A stretch of DNA of 64,000 nt, from contig NZ_LLYA01000101.1 of assembly GCF_001440415.1 (NCBI RefSeq), positions 1-64,000 on the forward strand, written 5' to 3'. Of this stretch, positions 56,317-64,000 are shown piece by piece (positions within the stretch are counted from its first letter, which is position 1; every line of letters begins with the position of its first letter). This DNA comes from Bradyrhizobium retamae. GTDB taxonomy: Bacteria; Pseudomonadota; Alphaproteobacteria; Rhizobiales; Xanthobacteraceae. The notes below the pieces were generated by a model. That model saw only the letters and a list, made by a program, of their open reading frames with translations. It made no database searches and was not told the DNA's origin. The translations under genes were made by a program, and so were the position numbers.

Positions 56317-58083
56317 ATGATTGTCCGAGAACGTTTTCGTGGCCTTTTCCAGAAGTATTTGCTCGTGCTGTTCATGGCCGTCGCGATTCCGCTCGCGGTG
56401 AACGGTGTTGTCGAAGCCTGGTTCGGCTATCGCGACCAACGAGAAAGGCTCGATCAATTGCTCGGCGTTCAAGCAACGTCGGCAGCCGCCGAAATCCATG
56501 ACTTCATCTTCGACATCACAAACCAGCTCGGCTGGTTTGTCCAGGTTCCCTGGAGCGACGAGCCAGACGAACGTCGGCGGACCGAGGCGTTGCGCTTGCT
56601 TCGACAAGCTCCTGCCATCGTCGGTCTGGCGCTCATCGATCACAAGGGCCTGGAACGTCTCTATGTCTCACGGATCGGGCTCAATCGAATTGAAAGCCGC
56701 GCGGACCGATCCGCTGATCCTGCGGTAGTTGGCGCCCGCTCGGCACAAGTCTGGTTCAGCGATGTAAGCTACCATCGAGGCTCTGAACCACATTTGACGG
56801 TTGCGGTGGTTGGCAGCCGCCCATCGGTCGGCGCGGTTGTCGCGGAAGTCAATCTCAAGCTGATCTGGGATGTGATTTCAGCGATAAAAGTGGGAAAGAG
56901 TGGCTTTGCCTTCGTCCTGGACCAACCGGGTCGGCTCATTGCGCATCCCGACATCAGTCTTGTCCTCCGTGGGGCGGAAGAAGCGACCTCCAAGCCGTTC
57001 CGTAACATACGCGACGCAATCGGCCCGGCGGGGGCCGGCTTTGCGACGAGCCGAGATGCGGAAGGCCGTGAGATTGCCGCCGTCGCTGCTCCCGTTGCGG
57101 GCCCTGATTGGACAGTAATAGTCGAACAGCCGCTGTCTGAAGCCTACGCGCCCATCTATGCAGCCTTATGGCGGACCGCGACGCTTCTCGCCGCGGGTAC
57201 GATATTTGCCGCGCTGCTTGCCTACGCATTGGCGCACCGGATGACCGAACCGATAAGGGTTTTGGAGGAAGGGACCGAGAAAATCGGGGCCGGCTCTTTC
57301 GATCACCGCATTTCCATCGAGACCGGAGACGAGTTTCAGCGTCTGGCAAACAGCTTCAACAAGATGGCTGCCGAGCTGGAGCTCGCGCAGCAGCATCAGG
57401 AACGCATAGCGAAGCTGAAGCGATTCCTTGCGCCGCAGGTCGCCGACCTCGTCGATCGAGCGGGCGACGACAGTGTATTGGACGGCCGCCACGCGGAAGT
57501 CGTCGTCATATTCTGCGACTTGCGAGGCTTCACCGCATTTTCTGCGGCACTCGCGCCAGAGCAAGTCATGAGCGTGTTGTCGGAGTACTATGCGTGCCTC
57601 GGCAGAGCCATCACGCAATTTGCAGCGACACTCATCAGTTTCTCTGGGGACGGCCTCATGGTTCTTGTGAATGCTCCCGTTCCCGTCGAAGAGCCGGCAT
57701 TAAGGGCTGTCGATCTTGCTGTTGAGATGCAGAAGGGCGTGCAAGGGCTCATCGCCGGCTGGCGATCCCGAGGCTACCAGGTTGGCTTCGGGATCGGTCT
57801 TGCCAGCGGGGCAGCGACCGTTGGACGGATCGGATACGCGGACCGGTTCGATTACACCGCCATCGGCAGTGTGGTGAACCTGGCGGCACGTCTATGCGCA
57901 TCGGCGGCAGACCGGGAAATCCTCATAGACGCTGAAGTCGCCGAACGCGTTAGGGGCAAGCGCCCCCTGGAGCGACTTGGCGACCACCAAATCAAGGGAT
58001 TTGACGAAGCTATTCCGGTATTCGGAATTTCCTTCGACACCGTGGCCGACATCAAGCCGCAGGGGTCTGGCGTAATCCGTTAG
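56317..58083 (+). CDS. membrane adenylate/guanylate cyclase with Cache and HAMP domains
   Basis: The 588-residue protein has helix 1 (LLVLFMAVAIPLAVNGVVEA), a periplasmic double-Cache domain (about residues 40-275), helix 2 (TLLAAGTIFAALLAYALAHR), a HAMP domain (RMTEPIRVLEEGTEKIGAGS), and a class III cyclase domain. The cyclase domain has metal-binding Asp in VVIFCDLRGFTAFSA and SFSGDGLMVLVNAPV, then RIGYADRFDYTAIGSVVNLA. cAMP is the likelier product. It presumably converts an external ligand into cyclic nucleotide. The ATG at 56317 is preferred to GTG at 56284. A substrate-binding protein gene follows. Confidence 0.9.
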   Translation: MIVRERFRGLFQKYLLVLFMAVAIPLAVNGVVEAWFGYRDQRERLDQLLGVQATSAAAEIHDFIFDITNQLGWFVQVPWSDEPDERRRTEALRLLRQAPAIVGLALIDHKGLERLYVSRIGLNRIESRADRSADPAVVGARSAQVWFSDVSYHRGSEPHLTVAVVGSRPSVGAVVAEVNLKLIWDVISAIKVGKSGFAFVLDQPGRLIAHPDISLVLRGAEEATSKPFRNIRDAIGPAGAGFATSRDAEGREIAAVAAPVAGPDWTVIVEQPLSEAYAPIYAALWRTATLLAAGTIFAALLAYALAHRMTEPIRVLEEGTEKIGAGSFDHRISIETGDEFQRLANSFNKMAAELELAQQHQERIAKLKRFLAPQVADLVDRAGDDSVLDGRHAEVVVIFCDLRGFTAFSAALAPEQVMSVLSEYYACLGRAITQFAATLISFSGDGLMVLVNAPVPVEEPALRAVDLAVEMQKGVQGLIAGWRSRGYQVGFGIGLASGAATVGRIGYADRFDYTAIGSVVNLAARLCASAADREILIDAEVAERVRGKRPLERLGDHQIKGFDEAIPVFGISFDTVADIKPQGSGVIR

Positions 58084-58148
58084 GGACTAGGTCAACTTCA
58101 CGGGATATGCTGGGGGCGGCGTCCGAAACACAGCCAATCGGTGAAAGC

Positions 58149-59168
58149 ATGACGAGCGCCAAGTTCAACGCAATGACGTCCGGCAGATCCGTCAGGCGAC
58201 GAGATTTGCTTGTGTTGATGGCGGGCGCCGCCGCTTGGACAACCCCGCTACATGCGCAGAAGGCAACGATGCCGGTCATCGGCTATCTCTGCGCGGAATC
58301 TCCCGAGCTGTTTGCCAGCCGACTGAAAGCTTTCCATGAAGGACTTCGTGAAGCTGGCTTTGTCGAAGGCCGCAATGTCGCCATCGACTATCAGTGGGCC
58401 GAAGGGCAGTACACCCGATTGCCTGCCCTGGCCGCCAACCTCGTTGCGCGCAATGTCGACATTGTCGTCGCGCCCGGCGGCGCGCAGGTGGCACTCGCTG
58501 TGAAAGCTGCTGTCTCCAACAATGCAATCGTCTTCGAGATGGGTGGTGACCCCGTTCAGTTAGGTGTCGTGGACAGCCTGTCGCGGCCGGGCGGCAATAT
58601 CACGGGGGTTTCGAGCCTGAGCGTCGACGTGTCGCCGAAACGGCTTGAGCTGATGCATGAAATGCTGCCAGTCGCGGCAAAACTGACGGTGGTCGCCAAT
58701 CCTACGAGCCCAACCGCCAATTCACAATTGCAGAAGCTGCGCTCGGCCGCCGAAACCTTGGGGATCCTTCTGCAGGTGGTGAATGCAAGTACCGAGAAGG
58801 AATTCGAACCGATTTTCTCTGGCGCGGCCGAGGAAGCGGGCGGGCTCGTCTTTACATCGGACCCCTATTTTGCATTCCGCAGCAGACAGCTAGCCGAACT
58901 CGCAATGAAATATCGCGTGCCGGCAATTACTCAGTCCCGGGACTTCCCCATGGCAGGCGGCTTGATGAGCTATGGGGGAGACTTTGCGCAATCGCATCGA
59001 CGCGCGGGCATGTATGCCGGGCGGATCCTGAAAGGCGAGAAGCCCTCCGATCTTCCAGTACAGCTTGTCACCAAGGTGGAGTTCATCATCAACATGAAGG
59101 CGGCAAAGTTATTGGGGCGGGAGTTCTCGCCTTCATTCGTCAGCGCCGCTGATGAGGTAATTGAGTAA
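58149..59168 (+). CDS. ABC transporter substrate-binding protein (PF04392 type)
   Basis: The 339-residue precursor has a Tat-like/Sec signal (SVRRRDLLVLMAGAAAW, cleavage near LHAQ) and the ABC_sub_bind fold: MPVIGYLCAESPELFASRLK, FHEGLREAGFVEGRNVAIDY, ARNVDIVVAPGGAQVALAVK and the C-terminal MKAAKLLGREFSPSF. No permease or ATPase gene is adjacent, so it is an orphan binding protein. GGTGAAAG precedes the ATG. Adjacent to the Cache-cyclase, 65 nt downstream, it may act as a ligand-presenting partner, which is inference. Confidence 0.88.
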   Translation: MTSAKFNAMTSGRSVRRRDLLVLMAGAAAWTTPLHAQKATMPVIGYLCAESPELFASRLKAFHEGLREAGFVEGRNVAIDYQWAEGQYTRLPALAANLVARNVDIVVAPGGAQVALAVKAAVSNNAIVFEMGGDPVQLGVVDSLSRPGGNITGVSSLSVDVSPKRLELMHEMLPVAAKLTVVANPTSPTANSQLQKLRSAAETLGILLQVVNASTEKEFEPIFSGAAEEAGGLVFTSDPYFAFRSRQLAELAMKYRVPAITQSRDFPMAGGLMSYGGDFAQSHRRAGMYAGRILKGEKPSDLPVQLVTKVEFIINMKAAKLLGREFSPSFVSAADEVIE

Positions 59169-59195
59169 GAGATCTGTTCCCGCTGCGAGGTCAGA

Positions 59196-59756
59196 TTAGA
59201 GGCCAAGCGTGGTCTCGGCCCAGCGCATCACAGTGCTGCCATTGAGAAACTCGATCACGCTCGGCTCGATAGCTGACGGCCGGTTGTGGCCGACTACAGC
59301 AGTCGCTGCGATCATGTCGCAGCGTTCTCTGAAAACAACCGATAGCGCCGTCTTGCCGAGCGGATTACGAGTGTCCAGCGTGTAAGCGCGGCTGCGGCCG
59401 TCCATCCACGCAATTCTGATGGGACGGCTGATGCCGAGCGGCGAGGCTTCGCCGACGAGAGCAAGATCTCCCATGCGGTCCACATCGTCGTCATCGGCTA
59501 CCCCGGTCGTGCAATTGCAAAAGCCTATCTTGGCACGCAGATAAAGGCTCACCTCGGCGCCGCAATCGGCCGCCTCACAGCGGAAGGCCTTTCCCTTCCC
59601 AAAGGGATCGCTGGGGAAGGGCCAAGCCATCTCGGTCCACACCGGCGCGGTCGCAGTTGCGGCCGCGTTCTGTGGCAGACCAGACCATGCCAGCATAGCC
59701 GCCAGCACACTTGCCAGCGACGCTGCTACAATGGCGACACGACCTACCGCCCTCAT
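59196..59756 (-). CDS. secreted hypothetical protein with Cys pairs
   Basis: The 186-residue precursor has an N-terminal export signal (VAIVAASLASVLAAMLAWSG). The mature part contains WTEMAWPFPSDPFGKGKAFR, then CEAADCGAEVSLYLRAKIGF, CNCTTGVADDDDVDRMGD, and RERCDMIAATAVVGH. Five or so Cys suggest disulphides or a metal site. It starts 11 nt after the TPR gene stop on the same strand, so the two form an operon. I recall Bradyrhizobium homologues without function. Confidence 0.7.
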   Translation of the reverse strand: MRAVGRVAIVAASLASVLAAMLAWSGLPQNAAATATAPVWTEMAWPFPSDPFGKGKAFRCEAADCGAEVSLYLRAKIGFCNCTTGVADDDDVDRMGDLALVGEASPLGISRPIRIAWMDGRSRAYTLDTRNPLGKTALSVVFRERCDMIAATAVVGHNRPSAIEPSVIEFLNGSTVMRWAETTLGL

Positions 59757-59767
59757 GGCACCACCGG

Positions 59768-61354
59768 CTAGTTGCTGGCGAGATACTTCTTCGCCGCCGC
59801 GACGTCTGGCCGTTCCGTGTCGGCATTCGCCGTCAGCGCCACGAGTTGCTGATAGTTGTCCCGTGCCACAACCTTGTCACCGAGCCTGTCGGCTGCCTTG
59901 GCGGCGCCTGCGTAGCCCTGGAGGCGCTTCGGCTCCTTGGCCTTGGTGGCCTCGAAGGCAGCAAGCGCCTCCTTGGCCATGCCGCGATCGAGCAGCATGA
60001 AGCCGTAAAGCTCGCGCGCCGGCGCTAGCGGACCTGGCGTGATCACATGCTTTTCGGTCTTGTCCTCGGCCTCCGCCGCAGCGCTCATGGCCTTGAGAGC
60101 GTCGTCGTATTTGCCCTCTGAGTGAAGCACCCAGGCAACGGCCACCTGATGCTGAATATCGACGATCTCCGACCAGTAGTTATCCTTGGCGTCGCGCATC
60201 CTGTCACGCAATTCTGCGAGCTTTTGGACATCGGCTCTGGCGGCCTCCGGCTTGCCAGAGCGCGCGGCGCCAAGCGCGCGGGCGAAGTGCGAGATGGCCA
60301 TCGCGAAGTTCAAGCCGCTCGGCCTGACAGACAGTTGCGAGGCGGCGTCCCAGTCACCGCGCTCGATCGCATAACGGGCCGGCGACGCCGCCAGTGCGTA
60401 GTCGGCCGCGGCGACCGTGGCCTTGAAGTCGGTTTCCTTTGCCATGTCATTTATGACGGCGCGCGCCTGCTGATCTTGGGCAAGTTGAAGGTGGGCGTAA
60501 ACCATATAATCCTGCGCGTGCAGATAATTGCCCACCGACTTCTCGGCCTTGGCTGCTTTTACGGAGGCAGTGTTGGAAGCGATCGATTCCTTCCAATAGC
60601 CGACGCGGGTGTAGATATGCGACGGCATATGCTGGGCGTGCGGCGCGGCCGGCGCGATCTTGGCGTAACGGTTGGCGGCATCGAGACCTTTTTGTGCGAT
60701 CGCCGGATAGTCATAGAGATGGATCAGGTAGTGCGTTACGCCCGGATGCTGTGGCAGCCGTACGGACATTGGCTCCAGAATTGCGGCGCCCTTGGCCTGC
60801 TGGGCGTAAGTCTTGTCGTTCAGGTCCGCCGACGTGTTGAGTGTGATGGCGTAGGCGATCTGAGCCTCGTCGTCGTCTGGATATTTCGCGGCGACTTTCG
60901 CTAGCGCATCCCGCAAGGCGCGCATGCGCTGGACGTGGGAAGTTTTGTCATAATCCGCGTACATCACCATAAGGGCATCGATGTAGTCGCGTTCGCGCTC
61001 GGTTTTGGCCCCGATTTCCTTGGCCTTCGTGATGGCGGCAAGCCCGGGCGCGAGATTCTGCCGCGGGATTGCGACGTGCGGGTTGTCCATCAGCGTGAGC
61101 GCGATGCCCCAATATGCCATGGCACATGTGGGGTCGGCCTTGATGACTTCCTCAAAGATTTCTTTGGCGTTGTTGTACCAGTAAGAATGCTGATAGCGCA
61201 TCGCGCGATCGAACCGGCGCTGCGCCACCTCGTTACAAGAGGTCTTAAAGTGTACTTGACCGAGCTGCTGATCCACATCGTCTTGCGCAAGCAGCGGCTG
61301 GGGTGTCGATAGGCTAAGAGCTGCGATGGTAACCCCGAGGAGAGACTTCCGCAT
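59768..61354 (-). CDS. secreted TPR-repeat protein
   Basis: The 528-residue precursor has a signal peptide (SLLGVTIAALSLSTPQPLLA, cleavage near AQ-DD). Helical repeats of the TPR/Sel1 kind follow: RRFDRAMRYQHSYWYNNAKE, ADPTCAMAYWGIALTLMDNP, and the conserved THYLIHLYDYP and HMPSHIYTRVGYW motifs. The last two define a family of periplasmic tetratricopeptide proteins of unknown role, often near cytochromes or oxidoreductases. A strong GGGAGGAAGG ribosome-binding site precedes the ATG. Operon with 59196-59756. Confidence 0.85.
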   Translation of the reverse strand: MRKSLLGVTIAALSLSTPQPLLAQDDVDQQLGQVHFKTSCNEVAQRRFDRAMRYQHSYWYNNAKEIFEEVIKADPTCAMAYWGIALTLMDNPHVAIPRQNLAPGLAAITKAKEIGAKTERERDYIDALMVMYADYDKTSHVQRMRALRDALAKVAAKYPDDDEAQIAYAITLNTSADLNDKTYAQQAKGAAILEPMSVRLPQHPGVTHYLIHLYDYPAIAQKGLDAANRYAKIAPAAPHAQHMPSHIYTRVGYWKESIASNTASVKAAKAEKSVGNYLHAQDYMVYAHLQLAQDQQARAVINDMAKETDFKATVAAADYALAASPARYAIERGDWDAASQLSVRPSGLNFAMAISHFARALGAARSGKPEAARADVQKLAELRDRMRDAKDNYWSEIVDIQHQVAVAWVLHSEGKYDDALKAMSAAAEAEDKTEKHVITPGPLAPARELYGFMLLDRGMAKEALAAFEATKAKEPKRLQGYAGAAKAADRLGDKVVARDNYQQLVALTANADTERPDVAAAKKYLASN

Positions 61355-61529
61355 GGCCTTCCTCCCTTTGATGCATCTAGAAAAGAACAGATTGCAATAC
61401 GCGTCCTTATACGCCTTTCGCGCTGGTGCTTGAATGAATATGTGGATCGTGGCAGTGCAACTGACCTTTCGTCCCCGAGCTTGGATAGTTCTCGGAGGTC
61501 CGCTGCGAAGTCCACCTTCCGATTAGCGC

Positions 61530-61994
61530 TTAGCCCCGTCCGCGATAGGGCGCGACGCCCTGATCGGGCACCCATACGTCCTTGGGCAGCTTGCCCGTCT
61601 GCCAGAACACGTCGATTGGGATGCCGCCGCGCGGATACCAGTAGCCGCCAATGCGCAGCCATTTCGGCTTGATCTCGGCCGCGATCCGCTTGCCGATCAT
61701 GACCGTGCAATCCTCATGGAAGGCGCCGTGATTGCGAAAGCTCGCGACATAGAGCTTTAGCGATTTGGATTCCAGCAGCCATTGTCCCGGCACATAGTCG
61801 ATCATGAGATGCGCGAAATCCGGCTGACCCGTCACCGGGCAGATCGAGGTGAATTCCGGTGCGGTGAAGCGAACCAGATAATTGGTGCCGGCTTGCGGAT
61901 TGGGCACGCGGTCGAGCTGCGCCTTTTCAGGGCGATCAGGCCATTCCACGGCGCGGCCGAGTTGCAATGATGTGGGCAATGATTTCTTGGCCAT
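61530..61994 (-). CDS. queF: NADPH-dependent 7-cyano-7-deazaguanine reductase
   Basis: Reduces preQ0 to preQ1 in queuosine tRNA modification. The 154-residue product is the short, type I (YkvM-like) QueF: catalytic Cys52 in [20 protein letters not shown], the NADPH motif [20 protein letters not shown], and [18 protein letters not shown]. The start is ATG 61994 (MAKKS) or 61997; AGGAC lies upstream. No other queuosine genes are in the window. Confidence 0.95.
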   Translation of the reverse strand: MAKKSLPTSLQLGRAVEWPDRPEKAQLDRVPNPQAGTNYLVRFTAPEFTSICPVTGQPDFAHLMIDYVPGQWLLESKSLKLYVASFRNHGAFHEDCTVMIGKRIAAEIKPKWLRIGGYWYPRGGIPIDVFWQTGKLPKDVWVPDQGVAPYRGRG

Positions 61995-62051
61995 CATGAT
62001 CGTCCTGTTGCGAGCGCTGACATGAACGCTGCGGGGGGTGATCGTCAACCG

Positions 62052-62426
62052 TCAGCGCGAGGCTGGGTCGCCAAGAAAGCGCGTCAGCGCCTGCCGCTCA
62101 GCGGCGTCCTCGATCCCGCGGATCGACATCCACAATCCCGGAAACATCGCGGCGGGATCGGCGAGGAAGGCCTCCAGGCGCTTCGCATCCCAGCGCAATC
62201 CTTCGTCGCGCGCCTTGCGCAACACCGGCGAGTAATCGAACTCTGGATCAGCGGCCACCGTGCGCCCGATCAGCCCTGCAAGGTTGGGGCCAGGCAGGCC
62301 GCGCTCCGCGGGATCGAGGCTGTGGCAGGCGCGGCAGGGCGCGAACGCCCGCACGCCGTTTTCTTCCGCGATGGCGGGCGCGGTTAGGAGAAAGGGCAAC
62401 AGCAGCAGCGCAGCGAATGACTTCAC
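62052..62426 (-). CDS. periplasmic c-type cytochrome
   Basis: The 124-residue precursor has a signal peptide (SFAALLLLPFLLTAPAIA) and one haem-attachment motif CRACH (APCRACHSLDPAERG). The GPNLAGLIGR signature follows, and a probable Met ligand lies in FPGLWMSIRGI. The single-haem class I type acts in electron transfer. Its start overlaps the stop of the upstream beta-propeller gene by 4 nt (ATGA), so the two proteins are made together and likely work together in the periplasm. Confidence 0.9.
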   Translation of the reverse strand: MKSFAALLLLPFLLTAPAIAEENGVRAFAPCRACHSLDPAERGLPGPNLAGLIGRTVAADPEFDYSPVLRKARDEGLRWDAKRLEAFLADPAAMFPGLWMSIRGIEDAAERQALTRFLGDPASR

Positions 62427-63409
62427 GCGACCGTCTGTATCACGACAAGGCGGTCATTGCCGGATTCGCCGCCCCAGGTTTCGCCGGGCCGGCCGTCGAG
62501 CTGGCGCACATTCGCGCCCGGCTGATCGCTGGGAAATGCGTTGAACTTCTCCGTCACCGGATCGAAGCGCACGATCGCGTTGGCGCCGAAATCGGTGAGC
62601 CAGACCTTGTCCTTGTCGTCGACATAGACCGCATAGGCGCGGGGATTGCTGCCCGGCAGCTTCCACGCCTTCCAGGAGCCGTCGGCGGGATCGTGCACCG
62701 ACACATTGCCGCTATTCCATTCGCTGACCCAGATCCGGCCTTTCGAATCCGACCATACGCGCCGCGCGCCCTGCTTGGGTGTGGGTGGCTCGACCACAGT
62801 CGCGTTGCCGGTCGCCGGATCGATCTTTGCGATGTGGTTGCCGGCGAGCGAGGCGTACCAGATGTCGCCCTTCGGCGTGACGGTCATGCCATAGGTGCCG
62901 CGACCGCGCGGCGATTTGAACACAGTCATGTCGCTCGATCTGGGGTCGAGCCGGCCATAAATGCCGGATTGGCCGGTGAACCAGTAGATGCCGCCTCTGT
63001 CGAATACGCCGGTGTTGAGGTTGGCGTAGGCCTCCTTTTCGGGCAGGCGGAACAGCGTAATCTTGTGATCAATGGGGTCGACGCGCGCGATTGCGTTCTG
63101 TCCGCCTTCGGTAATCCAGGGCGCGCCATCTGGACCGATGATGACACCATGGGGCGCGGCGCCCTTGCCAAGGTCGATTAGCTTGTAGGACCCGTCGCGC
63201 GGATCGAGCCGGCCGAGCGTCCCGTTGCGCTGGCCGCAGAACCAGATCGAGCCATCGGGGGCCGGAGTCGTATCACGCGAGCCCATGCCGGATGCGACCG
63301 GATAATATTTGACGCGGAACGGGCCTTCCTGTCCGTTCGCGTGGCGCAGGAGAGTGGGCGCGGCAAGGAATCCGGCAGCGGCGGTTCCAAGAAACTGGCG
63401 GCGATTCAT
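62423..63409 (-). CDS. Tat-exported Vgb-like beta-propeller protein
   Basis: The 328-residue precursor has a twin-arginine signal (MNRRQFLGTAAAGFLAAP) and repeated blades of the virginiamycin B lyase/NHL kind (APDGSIWFCGQRNGTLGRLD, PDGAPWITEGGQNAIARVDP, PKGDIWYASLAGNHIAKIDP). True Vgb lyases inactivate streptogramins in the cytoplasm, so an exported, cytochrome-linked version more likely binds a ligand or oxidises a substrate. The ATG at 63409 gives the Tat motif; an earlier in-frame start at 63430 is unneeded. Confidence 0.85.
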   Translation of the reverse strand: MNRRQFLGTAAAGFLAAPTLLRHANGQEGPFRVKYYPVASGMGSRDTTPAPDGSIWFCGQRNGTLGRLDPRDGSYKLIDLGKGAAPHGVIIGPDGAPWITEGGQNAIARVDPIDHKITLFRLPEKEAYANLNTGVFDRGGIYWFTGQSGIYGRLDPRSSDMTVFKSPRGRGTYGMTVTPKGDIWYASLAGNHIAKIDPATGNATVVEPPTPKQGARRVWSDSKGRIWVSEWNSGNVSVHDPADGSWKAWKLPGSNPRAYAVYVDDKDKVWLTDFGANAIVRFDPVTEKFNAFPSDQPGANVRQLDGRPGETWGGESGNDRLVVIQTVA

Positions 63410-63450
63410 TGCGTTACCCCGGTCTATCAATGTGAAGGTTTGGACGCTGA

Positions 63451-64000
<550 letters not shown>

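Overview
The window is about 64 kb of high-GC alphaproteobacterial chromosome. Bradyrhizobium or a close relative is the best guess. Reasons: the order rpsB-tsf-pyrH-frr-uppS-cdsA-dxr-rseP-bamA-lpxD-fabZ-lpxA-lpxI-lpxB; a GTTC-N7-GTTC LexA box; many small proteins that I remember as conserved in Bradyrhizobiaceae; and several palindromic intergenic repeats typical of that group. No database search was possible, so the genus is inference. No tRNA, rRNA, CRISPR array, insertion sequence or prophage was recognised.

Layout. (1) 0.35-16.3 kb, + strand: a translation, isoprenoid, phospholipid, outer-membrane assembly and lipid A super-operon, with strong hairpins lacking U-tracts at several junctions and a remnant of a histidine-phosphatase gene after fabZ. 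(2) 16.4-29.3 kb: gltA and gltX (-), glnS and an NTF2-like gene (+), an atypical glutamine synthetase (-), comEC (+), two small conserved genes (-), lexA with its operator, and moeA. (3) 29.3-41.1 kb: an accessory-looking stretch between moeA and moaC. It holds a HAD hydrolase, a CtpA protease, several small secreted or basic proteins, three broken genes (a secreted protein, a SAM methyltransferase and a sensor N-terminus), and an amidase plus MFS transporter divergent from a CGNR zinc-finger regulator. (4) 41.1-50.5 kb: moaC-trpC-trpD-ppiD (-), tpiA (+), a three-gene XRE-cupin/hypothetical/GNAT operon (-) with a probable leaderless promoter, then secG and pyrG (+). (5) 50.5-64 kb: a phospholipid-methyltransferase-like pseudogene, an intact OmpR-type regulator whose partner kinase is broken, NIPSNAP, kdsA and an MFS gene, a Cache-HAMP adenylate cyclase next to an ABC substrate-binding protein, a secreted TPR operon, queF, a cytochrome c/Tat-exported beta-propeller operon, and the start of eno.

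How the genes work together. The first region couples ribosome assembly and elongation (S2, EF-Ts, RRF), UMP supply, undecaprenyl and CDP-diacylglycerol synthesis, MEP isoprenoids, envelope proteolysis, BAM and lipid A synthesis; kdsA adds the Kdo branch. trpC/trpD and moaC/moeA form a biosynthetic block, and gltA, tpiA and eno are central carbon genes.

The most distinctive signals are the number of genes broken by single lesions (seven candidates), a response regulator left without a working kinase, mutually exclusive hairpins upstream of kdsA, a 12-bp hairpin just upstream of bamA, ACCGGT boxes spaced 20 bp apart in the amidase/CGNR intergenic region, and a family of repeats sharing a 26-nt identical core. 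I did not find a convincing new defence, secretion or mobile system.
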